DNA from: Artemisia argyi
Lineage: Eukaryota > Streptophyta > Magnoliopsida > Asterales > Asteraceae
Reading direction: 5' to 3'
Assembly (NCBI GenBank): GCA_030686995.1
Contig: CM060681.1
Coordinates: forward strand, 160,226,333-160,290,332
DNA length: 64,000 bases
Part shown: piece by piece, positions 23,750 to 35,446 of the stretch
How positions within the stretch are numbered: position 1 is the stretch's first letter
Layout of the letters: every line of letters starts with the position of its first letter
The notes under the pieces: model-generated
Seen by the model: only the letters and a program-made list of their open reading frames with translations
Database searches by the model: none
What the model was told of the DNA's origin: nothing
Made by a program: the position numbers and the translations under genes

Positions 23750-24349
23750 TTAATTTGGAGAGCATGATGGTGATGGTGGAGGAATGGGTGAGAATTGTGG
23801 TGGAGGAATAATTGGAGAGGGTGGTGGAGTTGGTGGTGGTGGTGGGTTAGTAAGCAAATGTTCAATATATGAAAACATATATTGAATTTCATCTTTAAGA
23901 CCAAAGATTACGGTTCGGTTGTGGATGCAACAAAGACAAGTATCCCCATGGGATTCAAGTAACCTCCAAGGCACGGGATTGACAAAGAATGGTGGTGTAA
24001 TTGGTGGAGATGAGAGATGAGCATCAAGTGGTGTTATTGGTGAAAGTGAGATGGTAAGATGGGTGGAGATAGGTTCTTGTGTAGGATGTGGTGATGATAC
24101 TTGTGGTGACAAGTGTGAATTGATGTAGTCATTGATTGATGAGGTTGAGGGTATGGAGGATGAGGAAGTTCCATGAGTGGAAGGTGTTTTGGATAGTGCA
24201 TTAGGTGCACTTGGAGATGAGCATTTAGGTGGAGGTGATGGGGTTTTGTTGTCTTCATTTGTTAAGTCAATGAAGAGTTGTTTTGGAGGGATGATGACAA
24301 TCTTTTATTTCTTAGAGGCCTTGGAGTTTGAGGTGCTTGGTGGAGTCAT
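23750..24349 (-). pseudogene. Second post-gag ORF of the Copia element, proline/serine-rich, one stop
   Basis: From ATG at 24349 the frame runs 200 codons to 23750 with one TAA near codon 15 (after SKASKK). It is rich in Pro, Ser and Thr (PPPPPTPPPSP and PPPQFSPIPPP). A short ordered core includes WRLLESHGDTCLCCIHNRT, and then LKDEIQYMFSYIEHLL. I recognise this as a repeat-borne ORF common in Asteraceae genomes (from memory), but its role is unknown. A hairpin at 24549-24622 lies just upstream of its start on the minus strand. Confidence 0.7.
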
Positions 24350-24548
24350 GATGATTTAGATGAGGAATGAGATAAATAATGGTGATTATGGAGGGAATTT
24401 ATAGTATGGAAATGGTTGATTTAGGTATGTATTTGAAATGGTTGAATGAGATTCTAAAATCAGTTGGGTTAAAATGGGAAATGGTAGCTGATACTAGAGA
24501 AAGAGTTCAAAAGATGCAAAAGAAAATGGTAAACGCAGTTCCAGATGG

Positions 24549-24622
24549 CCGGTCCCCTTAATTGTAGGCCGGCCCCCTTAATAATTAAGGGGACCGCCTA
24601 GGAAATTAAGGGGGCCGCCCAT
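24549..24622. repeat. Quartet hairpin, internal copy 1
   Basis: CCGGTCCCCTTAAT and its inverted partners, closed outside by CCAGATGG and CCATCTGG. It sits between the two post-gag ORFs, upstream of the 24349 start. Confidence 0.85.
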
Positions 24623-24973
24623 CTGGTGTTTTCCCAGACGAACAGAAACCCAAAATTTGCAGAAATTGGTGATTTTTCAAATGTGTGTTTCCAGCAAGCT
24701 CTATTAGAAGTATATACTCTAGGAATGATGATATATAAATATATATATATAAACAAATTATGCATGCAAACAAACATATTATATTCCACTTTTAAAAGAA
24801 ACATAGCATAGCATTAAAATATGATAGTAGCATGATAATAGTTAAAGTCTAAGCATCATCCAAGAAGTAAACAAGAGATAACATAAGTATTTCCGAATAA
24901 ATCGGACAAATAACAAGCCATACAAATGTCTAATAGAGAATAATAATAATAAGTAGCAATACATCAACATCAT

Positions 24974-26191
24974 CTATTTCTTCTTCTTCCCAATCATCTT
25001 TCTAAACATCTTTCCAACGGACTTGAATCCTCCTCGAATTTCTTCATGCATTTGTTGTTGTCGGTTGATAATGGACGTTTTACGAGTAAAGAGAAGTTCA
25101 TCGGTACGTTCATGAGGAAGAGGAACTTGATACTCGGTATCTTCAAGATCAGAAAGATTATCAACAAAGGTCGTAAGGGATGGAGTACTAACACGTGAGG
25201 TGTTTTCCTCCTCATCATCATCATCGTCACGATGAGATGTAGACCCACGAGGCATAGAGAACAAAGGAACACAAGATTTTCCTTTGTCACTTCGAGAACG
25301 ACGAGTACGAACAAGAGTAAGTTGGTTCAAAGTAGGAAGGATTTGCACGTAGTAATCTCTTTGAAGATGTGGGTAATGTTCCATGACATAACGATAAAGT
25401 CGTGTAAGGAACATACCGTAAGGAAGATTGGCATTTGGGGTGTTTTTGGCGGACATGATTCGATGAACAAAGAGATAAGCCAAATTGTAGTTCTATTCAG
25501 CAACTACACAATATAACATGTGGGCAATGCTTGCCGTGACATGATCACGGTGACCACCAGTACCAAACGCATTCTCTCGAATGAGTTCTTCCCACTTTTT
25601 CATATCGTGGCTTAGCTCTTTGAGGAGGATTTGATTTGCATGAATATCGACATTCTTCGAATTGATTACTCGACTAGTCGTACGACGTTCTAGTTCAAGC
25701 AGTCAACGAATGTCTTCAGGACTAGGAATCTCAGAATAGTATGGGCCATCCTGAGGACGATTTCTTCCAAGATAGGAAAGATCCCATTCATTTGAGAATA
25801 CGGCTTGGCCGTTGTATGGGATTCTAAGAATTTGTCCAAATTGAGCAAGAGTAGGAGTGATGAATTGATTTTGGATCATGAAGGAAATAAGGAGATGACC
25901 ATAGGGATCAGTTTGCACCGTCACTTGGCTATAGAAGTCGAGGATAAAACGAGGAATGATTGGTTCGTTGATTTGGTAAAGACATTCAAAACGAATATTG
26001 GAGAACATTCTTTCGGTTTGATCAGAGTCATAGAAAGATGGATCGACAATTCTTCCTTCGTGAATGTTTCTATTTTCAATGGGATGATAGAAACATGCAA
26101 CTGAAGGAGACATGCCGGGAGTAGAGGAAACCTTTGGAATGTATTGTTTGATTTTGGAGACATCACCAACCGTGGTCTTAGGCATTTTCAC
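24974..26191 (-). pseudogene. First post-gag ORF of the Copia element (406 codons, two stops)
   Basis: One frame runs from ATG 26191 (or 26185) to TAG at 24974 with two internal stops: TGA at about 25703 (after PSPEDIR) and TAG near 25490 (after YCVVAE). Both flanking stretches read on without a shift. Recognisable blocks are RFILDFYSQVTVQTDPYG, FGQILRIPYNG, FGTGGHRDHVTASIAHMLYC and LPYGMFLTRLYRYVMEHYP. An acidic stretch and a basic tail RKMIGKKKK follow. This is a protein family repeatedly seen in Asteraceae repeats; by position it corresponds to the env-like slot of SIRE elements, but no signal peptide or membrane span is evident. Function is unknown. Confidence 0.75.
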
Positions 26192-26239
26192 CTAAACAAT
26201 ATAACAACAAAAATAAAATTAAGACAAAACCAACTATCA

Positions 26240-26339
<100 letters not shown>

Positions 26340-26637
26340 ATATATGTGGAACGAAATTCTACTTCGACCAAAAAAAAATTCTATGAAGTAGTTTCACAAT
26401 GTTCCTTGTATTTTGATTTTAAACTCATTTAGAATATATGATGTCAAAGAGTATGATATCATAATTCATTTCGAAGTAAGGCTAGATATATATTAGATTA
26501 TATATCTTGCTTTTTCATAAGAGATTGACTCAGCATAAACATGTTTAAAAGGTTAAAATGTAAATTTTGGTTTTCAAAATATCTTTTTCAAGATAAACCA
26601 AACGCTCCCTTAACTAGATTAAAATAACCTAAAACAT

Positions 26638-26639
<2 letters not shown>

Positions 26640-26728
<89 letters not shown>
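26640..26728. repeat. (AT)n microsatellite
   Basis: About 88 bp of AT dinucleotides. Confidence 0.95.
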
Positions 26729-26729
<1 letters not shown>

Positions 26730-27392
26730 ATTATATATCTTGATGACATCTATTGACTCTAATAGTTTTAACAAATTTTATGAGCTAATTTTAAGTTTCA
26801 AATAACTACATATAATTATAATTTGTTCATGAACCAAACGCCCATGTTGTCTTCATGAACCATTTTATAACGAATTGAGAAGTATGTTTTGATTGTTTAC
26901 AACATTGAACTAATATAATGTAGTAAGTTTTAACTAGTTTTTAAGAGTTATATCAACAATGTGCCTTTTGAAAAATGAAATTCAACAAGGGTTTATGGGT
27001 GATTAAAGATTTTGACAAATTGATGTGTTATACTAAGTTTGAGTTGCAATACATCATTCTAATCCTATGGGAAGCATTTGGTTGTTCAACTCCTAGCTTC
27101 TATTTCACTAAAATTCGAATTAAAATAAATTTTAATAAAATACCTAATTATTGATTAGACACCAAATTGAATGAAATGTGATAAAATGTATGTTGGAAAA
27201 CTTACAAAAGATGTTGTTATACGTTTGGTTAGCGTTTGCCCCTTGCGAAACAACCCCGGATTGGTGATTTGGTGAAGGATTTTGATGGTTTTGGTTGTTT
27301 TGGTTCGCACTCAGCAGAGGTGAGGAAGGGAATTATGAACAAATGGAGTGTTTGGCAAAAGATTTAAGGTGGAAAACGAATTTGAAAGTATC

Positions 27393-27475
27393 AGATGGCC
27401 GGCCTCCTTAAACATTAAGGGGACCGCCCCCGATAACAAGCCGGTCCCCTTAATTATTAAGGGGGCCATCCTTTA
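27393..27475. repeat. Quartet hairpin, internal copy 2
   Basis: Same CCTTAAA/ATTAAGGGG plus CCCCTTAAT/ATTAAGGGG arms as the LTR copies, beginning with CAGATGGCCGG as in the copy at 24549. It lies about 1.2 kb upstream of the 26191 ORF start. Confidence 0.85.
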
Positions 27476-27705
27476 AATTTTTGAATTTTTGCGGTTTTAA
27501 TTTCTTGAGCAAACATATTTATATGTATATATTTAGATTAATAATATATTAAAAATACGTAGGCTTTTATTGGCACGATGACGAAGTACTTAACAATTTT
27601 AATTAACGTATCGTTAATTAAAATGTTCCTTTGACAATTTTGGACAAAATAATCAAGGTGTTAAGTTGATGAAGGGTTTGAGGTGTGTTTGGTAATATGT
27701 GAATA

Positions 27706-27806
<101 letters not shown>

Positions 27807-28106
27807 GTGAGTGAATGATGAGTAGATAGGTGAGGTTTGAGAGATGATAACGAAGATAGAATATAGTCGGCGAAAGGAGTTTGTTTCATCCATAGTGTTC
27901 ACATGCGAAGGCGTTCCTACATGATAATAGTCCACTTGGCTCATATCCCTTCATCATCATGAGTTTTCTAAAAGTGGACATAATAGAATATCATGTTGAA
28001 CGTAAAAGATCAAAAGTAACGCGAGGGGGAAGGAAAGGGGTCGATAACGAACAATTTCCTGGAGTTCTAGAAAGTCAACTAATGACGTATCTAGGTTATG
28101 TGCAAG

Positions 28107-28109
<3 letters not shown>

Positions 28110-28160
<51 letters not shown>
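28110..28160. repeat. (AT)n microsatellite
   Basis: About 50 bp of AT dinucleotides. Confidence 0.95.
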
Positions 28161-28163
<3 letters not shown>

Positions 28164-28358
28164 GATCGAACAAATAGAGGAAAATAGCAAGCTATATCTA
28201 TACAAACAACGTAATCAAACAAAGCATATTTATCTAAGCATGGCAATGAGTTGTGAAAGAATGCCGTACCTGGTGGTCTTCAACAAAAATCTTCAAGATG
28301 ACATCTAGACTTTGAAAAAGTCTACGTTGAGAAAAACTTCAAGATTGCCTCAAGGAAT

Positions 28359-28480
28359 GTTCATCTAGCTATTCGGTCCCCATTGCTTCTTTGGTCCAAA
28401 GTTGTTTGGTCCAAACATGTTCATCTAGCTATTCGGTCCCCATTGCTTCTTTGGTCCAAAGTTGTTTGGTCCAAACATGT
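28359..28480 (-). repeat. 60-bp exact tandem duplication at the gag C-terminus
   Basis: Two consecutive 60-bp copies starting with TTCATCTAGCTATTCGG. On the minus strand each encodes FGPNNFGPKKQWGPNS followed by a stop. Confidence 0.93.
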
Positions 28481-28964
28481 TTAACATTTGACTAGGATGC
28501 ATGAAAGGTGGTAGTATACCCCAAGGATTGTAGCTTTGTTGGTAGTTCCACATTTGATTACTATTGTTATTATAGTTTTGCCTATTTTGGTTTCTTCTTG
28601 GTTGAGGTGTTTTAGACCTAGGATGAGGATTATTTGGTTTTCTAGGTGGTGGAGTTTTAGATCTTGTCTTAGGTTTAGAAGATCCTACTTCGTTTTTTAA
28701 AGAGGGTTTATAAAAAGCTTTTACTTCTTCATTGTTGGCAAGAGGTATTTTTCTATCATTAATAAGTATATACTTAGGATTAGATTTTAGAGGTTTCTGT
28801 TCATTAAGTTCATTTTTGAATTTGACATTTTTAATCTTGCTTGTTGAAGCTTCATTTGAGTTAAATCCTAAACCGGTTTTATCTCCGGATACTCTTTGAA
28901 TACTTATTATTTTACTAAGTGAGTGACTACTATTTTCAAATTTATCAAGTTTGCGAATTTCTTC
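28425..28964 (-). pseudogene. Shifted C-terminal extension of Copia gag
   Basis: Downstream of the gag stop at 28966 another frame reads [19 protein letters not shown], then a basic region with KTRSKTPPPRK and HPRSKTPQPRR, then an Asn/Gln/Pro-rich end with FGPNNFGPKKQWGPNS and a stop. Its continuity with the gag coiled coil suggests one or two frameshifts around 28970-29020 split a longer Gag. Confidence 0.65.
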
Positions 28965-28965
28965 C

Positions 28966-30291
28966 CTAAGTATTTGTTTTCACCTTTAAGCTCTTGACAT
29001 GATTTACATTCTTCAAAAATTTCTTTACCTTTTCAAGTTGATGTATTTTAATTTTTAGTTCTAGTACTTCATTTTCCAATTGATTGTTTATGTATTTTAG
29101 TGATTTGTTTTTTGCCATTACTAGTTGTCCTAATTTGCATAGTCTATTATATTCATTATCTAGGTCTTTTTCATCTAATGATAAACTTTCATCACTAAAA
29201 TATTCGGTTTCGGAACGTACCTCATTTGATGTCTTATCCATAAGACACTTTTCTTCCTTTGTCGTTTCTTTCTCATCTTCATCGCTATCACTCCAAGCTC
29301 CTCCAACAAATGCTCTTTGATTTTGATCTCTTGTCATCATTGGACATTTTCCAATAAGGTGATTTGGATCACCACACTTGAAACATTTCCTTTCATTCTT
29401 GTTGTTTTTGTCATCCTTACTCTTTTGAAATGTTTTCTTTTCATCATGTGGTTGTCTTACGAATCTTCCTCGCCTTTTGAAGAATTTCTTGAAATCTCTT
29501 ACGGCCATGGCGTATTCTTCGTCATCACTTTCGGAAGATGAGCTATCTTCGATACTAGATTCCTTTCTAGCTTTCAAGGCGATTGACTTGCTTTGCTCTC
29601 GTTTTCCTTTGACCATTTCGGAATCCTTCTTTATGATTGCTTCGTAGACTTTTAAATTTCCAATTAATTCATCAAGTTGCAATGTTGAAAGATTCTTTGA
29701 TTCTTCAATAGCCGTCACTTTAGTTCGCCATTTTGGGTGAAGAGCCCTAAGAAACTTCCTAACAAAATTCTTACTAGAAAAATTCTCATCAAGTGCTTTT
29801 AAACTTGTGATGATAGTGTTAAATCTAGCAAAAGCATTATCAATTGATTCCTCTTCCGGAATCGTGAATTGCTCATATTGTTGAACAAGTAGATCTATCT
29901 TATTATCTTTGACTTGACTATTACCTTGGTGAGTTATTAGTAAAGAGTTCCAAATTTCTTTTGCGGTTTCACACATAAAGATCCTTTCGTACTCTTTATG
30001 TGGTAGCGCATTATAAATAACCATTTTTGCTTCATTATTTTTAGCAAGTTTTCTTTTTAAATCATCATTTTGTTTTTCAAAAGGTACGATTTCATCTTTC
30101 TTTGTTTCGGGGTTATTTTGAATAGGTAAAAAATCACCATTAGTAATAACATGCCAAAGATCTAGATCTTTTGACTTCACATAAGTTTCAAATCGATTTT
30201 TCCAATATAAAAATCCATCACTTTCAAATAGTGGTGGTCTTTGCATAGATTGCCCTTCTAAATATTTTTCAGATTCCATAGATCGTGACAA
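28966..30291 (-). CDS. gag: Copia Gag protein (UBN2-type) with CCHC zinc knuckle
   Basis: A 441-residue open frame beginning 57 bp after the LTR boundary. The N-terminal capsid-like region has the Copia gag signature [13 protein letters not shown] (about residues 28-40), [13 protein letters not shown] (111-123) and the [16 protein letters not shown] stretch (177-192). A CCHC knuckle [14 protein letters not shown] lies at residues 303-316. An Asp/Glu-rich segment and a Leu-rich coiled coil ([18 protein letters not shown]) follow. Gag would build the virus-like particle and package RNA. The frame is open over the whole core, but the C-terminus seems shifted. It is the most intact retroelement ORF in the window. 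Confidence 0.93.
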   Translation of the reverse strand: MSRSMESEKYLEGQSMQRPPLFESDGFLYWKNRFETYVKSKDLDLWHVITNGDFLPIQNNPETKKDEIVPFEKQNDDLKRKLAKNNEAKMVIYNALPHKEYERIFMCETAKEIWNSLLITHQGNSQVKDNKIDLLVQQYEQFTIPEEESIDNAFARFNTIITSLKALDENFSSKNFVRKFLRALHPKWRTKVTAIEESKNLSTLQLDELIGNLKVYEAIIKKDSEMVKGKREQSKSIALKARKESSIEDSSSSESDDEEYAMAVRDFKKFFKRRGRFVRQPHDEKKTFQKSKDDKNNKNERKCFKCGDPNHLIGKCPMMTRDQNQRAFVGGAWSDSDEDEKETTKEEKCLMDKTSNEVRSETEYFSDESLSLDEKDLDNEYNRLCKLGQLVMAKNKSLKYINNQLENEVLELKIKIHQLEKVKKFLKNVNHVKSLKVKTNT

Positions 30292-30330
30292 GTTTTAAAA
30301 TACAATATATTTTAAAGATCTTGCTAGACG

Positions 30331-30345
30331 TGGCTCCTGATACCA
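30331..30345 (-). other. Primer-binding site (Met tRNA type)
   Basis: Minus strand reads TGGTATCAGGAGCCA, starting two bases from the 5' LTR edge; close to the TGGTATCAGAGC site of plant Copia elements. Confidence 0.85.
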
Positions 30346-30347
30346 AT

Positions 30348-31631
30348 TATGGAAAACTAGAAGGGGGGGTTGAATAGTTTTACGTCCTTTTTAAATTTAT
30401 TTCCAAAATATTTTGTAGCTTATAAAAACTTTCGATTCGATCTCAAGTGAGTTCAAGTAACAACCAATATAAGCAAGTCTAAACTAATAATGAAAGTATT
30501 GAAATAGAATGAAGAAAAGATAGAGTTAGAAAGATCAAACCACAACACGCGAATTTATAGTGGTTCGGCTACAAGGACACCTTCCTTGCCCTACTCCACT
30601 CCCCAAGTACCACACTCGAGAGTTTTCTTCACTATGTCAACAAACTCCTTATGGTGGAGAAACCTTACACACCTTGGCTTACACGAGTTAATGACACTAA
30701 GCTAAATGTCGAGTTCTAATCGTAGCTAGAACCAATCTCACAACTTCTTCAAGACTTCACACTTTCTTCACACCTTCACAACTTCTTCACACCTTCACAA
30801 CTTCTTCAAGACTTCACACCTTCTTCACACCTTGTCAACTTCACACCTTCTTCTATGCACAACTAAATCACAACTACTACACTACTTTACAACACACCTA
30901 GTTTCTACAATCAACAAGTTCTCACAACACTTTTACAAGTATCTAACACTACTACAATATGAAAATAGCTAATCACAACACTACTACAATTAGATGGATG
31001 TAGAGGAGTGTTCTTCTTCTTGCACTTGAGTGGATGAAGCTTTGGATCACTTGGAAACAAAGACTTATGAATTATATGATCAAAGGATTTTTGATATAGA
31101 AATGGAGGTTGGATCAGAAAGTTTTTAGTGCAAAAAGGTGAGAAAAATATGTGGAATGATCCAGTATTTAAAGGGCCAGAAAATACTGTTCTGGAGCGTA
31201 CCGGTCCCCTTAATTAGTGGGCGGTCCCCTTAATGATTAAGGGGGCCACCTAGTATAATTAAGGGGGCCTCCCTACTGAACGTTGGAAAAGTTTTTTTGG
31301 ATAAAATTTGCCCTTTTTGGTTGGAAATTTGAAATCATATCTTTGTAGTTTAACATAACAATACCAAAAATGATTTACAAATATATTTAAAATGTTAATA
31401 TCATTTTATAAAATGTTATGTCTTAAGACAAGGTTTCCTTTGATCATGTAATGCATAAGATGCTTACTTTATGCATACCTTAAGTGATATTAGATGTAGA
31501 GGTAAATGTTTGTTACTAAATACTTGTTTACGTCTTAATCTTGACTTAATTTGATTTGAGTTTTGTGATTATCAAAACATAGGTTTATTGAGAAATATTA
31601 ATAACGTTTTTAAACATTATTTATATCAACA
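30348..31631 (-). repeat. 5' LTR of the nested Copia element
   Basis: 1284 bp. It differs from the 22020 copy mainly by about 40 extra bases of CTTCACACC/ACTTCTTCA repeats near 30770-30870 and scattered substitutions. The quartet hairpin is at about 31200-31270, upstream (minus strand) of a TTTAAATACTGG promoter-like sequence. Confidence 0.93.
31200..31270. repeat. Quartet hairpin, second LTR copy
   Basis: Same structure as at 22830-22900, with GGCCACC and GGCCTCC changes in the outer arms. Confidence 0.85.
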
Positions 31632-31636
31632 TTTGT
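31632..31636 (+). repeat. Target-site duplication TTTGT, right copy
   Basis: Pairs with 22015-22019. Confidence 0.92.
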
Positions 31637-32821
31637 TTTCTCAGGTTTAACAGGTTATATATGACAAGAAGATGATTTATTTTTCTGGAAGGGAAGCTTT
31701 GATTGTTCATTTTCTTGGAGGAAGATCTAACCTTGTTACCACACTATCCACACCGAACGAATCAGGGGAGTATTTGATTTCATTCTTTTACCTGTTTTTA
31801 CTTTTGCATTATTTAATTGAACATTGGGGACAATGTTCATTTTAAGTGTAAGGGGAGGGTAAATGATAATACCTTATAGGATACCATTGCACTTGAGTTT
31901 GTTTGTTTGATGGTAGGTGTGTAATAAAACTATGAGAAATACTTGTTAGTGTAATTTTAGCGCCAAATTTAAAATTTTTTACAACATTTAGGAGTGAAAG
32001 TTTAGCCTTAGCAAGCGTCTCATGGATAGGTGTTATATGACTAGCATGAAACCGTATCATTCAGAAAAATTTTCCACCCAAATATGTGAGGTTCGCCTTT
32101 AGATTTGATAGGAAAAGCATTTACTATTAGTGCTTATGAGTGTACCGGTAGCATTTAGATTCTAGAACTTGCGTTAGTGATGCATCCCGAGATAGCTAGT
32201 GAGACTACATTCGTGTAGTAGGATTTAGTACATGATAAGAGGCATTAGGATCACCCTTGTGTTAAACCCGTATCATAATTACTTGACCATTTAAGTCATA
32301 TTACTTGGCTAGTAAAGTCAATTAATTTTTCTCACACCTTAGCGTTGTACTCATTTTTAGTACACGAAACCCCTAGTACACCCCTCCGAGCCTATCTTTT
32401 CGTTTCTAACTTTAAGCATCTTACTTAAAGGAAGAATTTGTTACAACCCACTTAAATGTACACCCAAATCGCCTTAGCCTTCCGTGTATGCACTCATCTT
32501 TAATGCATTATTGTTACATGTTTAAACCCTTAGTTAATTATCTAATTGATTACATGGTTGCTAAGTCGAGTCATATCCTTTTACATATTGTTTTGGGACG
32601 ATTGGGACTCATGGGTAAAGTACTTATGTTATGGAGTAATGGGGAAGAACATCATTTTATTACCCTCATATGTGCGTTAATCTTAAAAGTACTCCAAGTG
32701 TTTTGATTATCTTAATTCGAGTCACTAGATTAGTTTATTGTAAAGTAGGTAAAAATTCAAGTGTAAGGGGAATGTACATTCCCTGTGATGTATTATTTTG
32801 GATGATAGGGTAAGAGTGTAT

Positions 32822-32871
<50 letters not shown>

Positions 32872-33506
32872 AAAAAAAACAAAATCGAAAAAAAAACAAA
32901 AAAAATCGAAAAAATAAAGAAAAAGAAAAAAAAATAGAAAAAGAAAAGAGAAAAAACATACGGACTACCATCCCGTTTCATTCTATGTTTATTTTATGTT
33001 TTTACTATTTTTCATTCATTAGCTTAAGTCGAGTGTAGTCTTGGCTTAGCAACGCCTTATTGTACATGTAATTAACCAAGTGATTAACTCACCACCAGTA
33101 AATATTGCCAATATCCAACCAAACTGTGTATTCCATATCCCTACACCTAACATTATAACCCTTTAAAATACCTCTTTGATAGTTTATCCTAGGTGCTTAC
33201 GCCATGTGGTGGAGGTTTGATCCTTTCCCAAGCCTATGGTAATATATTTTGTTATGACAGGTAGTGAGAGATGTTTTCCATTTCCATATTGTGATATATA
33301 CTTTATTACACCCGAGAGATGTGAGTATCTAAACACTATTTGTGAGGTGCTAGTATATGACCTCCGTGCTTGTCTTTGGTCTTTAGTGGAATGATTATTT
33401 GTTGTAATTACTTTTATATTAGTGTTAAATGACCCCTAACTTGTATTTTGATTAGAATAAAAGCGCATTTGCTTGAGGACAAGCAAATCTCAAGTGTAAG
33501 TGTATT
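31637..33506 (+). mobile_element. 3' noncoding region of the plus-strand element, second part
   Basis: Resumes after the Copia insertion. It carries the palindrome ACATTGGGGACAATGT near 31823, polypurine-like AAGTGTAAGGGG at about 31846 and 32760, and an A tract of about 46 at 32822-32867 followed by degenerate A-rich sequence. The last such tract (CAAGTGTAAGTGTATT) directly precedes the LTR. The same positions in the minus-strand relatives hold T or AT runs. No coding sequence is seen. Confidence 0.85.
32822..32867 (+). repeat. Poly-A tract of about 46 bases
   Basis: Sits where the paralogous copies have (AT)n (3725) or T of about 29 (10099). Confidence 0.9.
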
Positions 33507-33648
33507 TGATGAGGCGAAAAATGAACCATTTTTAGGGGGTCATTTAAGCCCGAATTCGAATTTATTTGATCAAATAATGCCCTAAATCGTTCCTTTTGTC
33601 ATTTTAGGTACTTTTGGAGTGAATTCTGGAAAATGAAGCATTTTGGAC

Positions 33649-33712
33649 GTTTTTGGAGCATAAAAGTGAAGAAAACGGCAAAGTCTTAATTTTCCTTGCT
33701 GGGAACAGTACC
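33649..33712 (+). repeat. 64-bp duplicated LTR segment, copy 1
   Basis: From GTTTTTGGAGCATAAAAG to AACAGTACC. It recurs at 34143-34206 with two substitutions, on the other side of the GAGCTC-rich insertion. Confidence 0.92.
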
Positions 33713-34142
33713 TAGGGGTGGAAATGAGCCGAGCCGCTCGTGAAAAGTTCGGGATCGGATCGGTAAAAAGCTCGAACGAGCCGAGCCTAAACGAGCTCTA
33801 GCCCGAGCTCGATCCTAAGTTGCAGCTCGTTTATTAATCGAGCTCGAGCTCGAGCTTTACATAAAAAGCTCGTTTGGGCTCGCGAGCCTAAACGAGCCTA
33901 AACAAAAATATGATATTTTAACTTATATACAAACCGAGCTCGAGCTTATTAACGAGCTCAATAAAGATATATTACGAGCTCGAGCCAAGCTTTAGCTTTT
34001 CATGGCCAAATCGAATAAACGAGCCGAGCTCGAGCCGAGCCCGAGCCTATATAATATTCCACGAGCCGAGCTCGAGCTCGGGCCTTTTAAAACTTAAATG
34101 AGCAGAGCTCGAGCTCTGGCAGGCTCGGGCTCGGCTCTGCTC
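33713..34142 (+). mobile_element. GAGCTC-rich hAT-like MITE fragment in the LTR
   Basis: A 430-bp insertion starting TAGGGGTGGAAATGAGCC, which resembles hAT termini (compare TAGGGGTG at 18893). The interior is dense in GAGCTCGAGC and GAGCCGAGC words. The expected inverted right end is missing: it stops at GGCTCTGCTC and LTR sequence resumes with the 64-bp duplication. Assignment to hAT rests on the left end only. Confidence 0.7.
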
Positions 34143-34206
34143 GTTTTTGGAGCATAAAAGTGAAGAAAATGGCAAAGTCTTAATTTTCCTTGCTGGAAAC
34201 AGTACC
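34143..34206 (+). repeat. 64-bp duplicated LTR segment, copy 2
   Basis: Second copy of 33649-33712, followed by normal LTR sequence. Confidence 0.92.
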
Positions 34207-34458
34207 TGACGGCGTCAAGAGTCTTCAAGTGACGGCGTCAAGAGTAATATAAGAGGTGGAAGTGGATAAAGTCCATGACGATCCAAAAGAGTTTTACACT
34301 ATGGGCATGACGGCGTCACCCAAGGCCGTCATGGTCCAAATGTTAGTGACGGCCCAGAGTAATATTACACATGACGGCGTCAAAAGTGGATCTAGGCAAT
34401 CCGATTTCATTATGGGCAGCGAGTTGACGGCATCAGAATTTCCTTCTTGACGCCGTCA
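34207..34458 (+). promoter_or_regulatory. Cluster of TGACG palindromes in LTR U3
   Basis: TGACGGCGTCA occurs at 34207, 34230, 34308 and 34372; TGACGGCATCA at 34425; TGACGCCGTCA at 34448. Single TGACG or CGTCA half sites lie near 34276, 34327 and 34347. TGACG is the core bound by plant TGA-class bZIP factors (as-1 type). The position just upstream of the TATA box suggests an enhancer; binding is inferred. Confidence 0.6.
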
Positions 34459-34460
34459 CC

Positions 34461-34480
34461 CTATAAAATCTATATATAGT
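34461..34480 (+). promoter_or_regulatory. LTR TATA box
   Basis: CTATAAAATC then TATATATAG, immediately after the TGACG cluster; transcription should start roughly 30 bp downstream. Confidence 0.6.
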
Positions 34481-35338
34481 TTTGCAATTTTCATTCATTA
34501 GAGAGGAACAAGTAGGGTATAACTTTGGAGAGAAACCCTAGTACGAATATTACAACTTTTTCAAGGGTTTTTACCCTTTGAAACCTTTCATGTTCAATTG
34601 AGATAAGTACTCTTTCAATTCATTCAATATATCTATGTGTTGTTTGAATATATCTTACACTTGTCTTGAATTTAACATGCTTGGCTAGATATCTTTTGTG
34701 TTTGCTTAGATGTAGTGAAACCTAGATGTTAATTATGGGTTGATTATTTGTTTATAGTTGTTACGGATGATTGTATTCGATGTTAGGCTTAAGAAAACTG
34801 GCAGACTTCCATTGGTGACATGCTTGAACGTCTTAAGAAACATGATCAGAGGTGTACTATGATTTTTGGTTGTATTTAATGCGTAGGAGAATTCTAATGA
34901 TCCCATGTTAGGAGCTTCTAACGGCTCGACATAGGAGTGAAGTAGGATCCTATAGAGTTAGGGAATATTGTACACGGCCCTACGACTAGTATTAAGGAAT
35001 ACGACCCGTCATCCATGCAATTGTAACAAACTATCAACCTGTAAAAGATATCTAGGGAGTAATGAAACCTAAGTAAACACAACTCTTCCTATTATTGTTC
35101 ACACCACTAGTTAAATTAGATTTCATTTCATTTTTGTTATTTTATTTTGATTGCATATTTAGTTATTGGGTTAGTTGATTAGCAACTAATTCCGCCCACT
35201 CTTCCAAAAAACGAGATTTTTAATTGCTTTTATAAAAACATAAAAATACAAAAAGAATCATCTCTCACCTCTAGACCTAGTTTTTAGGCTTTCTAATCCT
35301 AGCGACACTATTCCTGAATTGAACGATCAATCCCCCAG

Positions 35339-35365
35339 TACTTGTCACTATACTATACTACAACG
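35339..35365 (+). other. U5 segment complementary to the 5' half of tRNA-Asp
   Basis: In the element's sense strand this 27-base segment ends ACTATACTACAACG. Its complement CGTTGTAGTATAGT matches the 5' part of plant tRNA-Asp as I recall it. Equivalent segments lie at 1921-1947, 8126-8152, 18203-18229 and 62206-62222. Confidence 0.55.
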
Positions 35366-35446
35366 ATCAGGTACACTGCCTGGTGGGGGTTGTAAGCTTC
35401 TCGAGATCCCTCGAGAGGTAAAGCCTGGTGCGATTCCCACATATCA

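Larger units (their letters stand above)
33507..35446 (+). repeat. 3' LTR of the plus-strand element
   Basis: Starts TGATGAGGCGAAAAATG and ends CCCACATATCA. It is 1940 bp including about 494 bp of inserted or duplicated sequence. It shows the family's promoter best: a TGACG cluster (34207-34458), a TATA box (34461-34480), then a hairpin TTCAAGGG...CCCTTTGAA near 34560. It ends against U5 of an unrelated Ty3-type LTR at 35447, so this element apparently inserted into that LTR. Confidence 0.92.

Noticed and set aside
32735..33038. Phe- and Lys-rich frames
   Set aside because: Products of the poly-A tract, not proteins.
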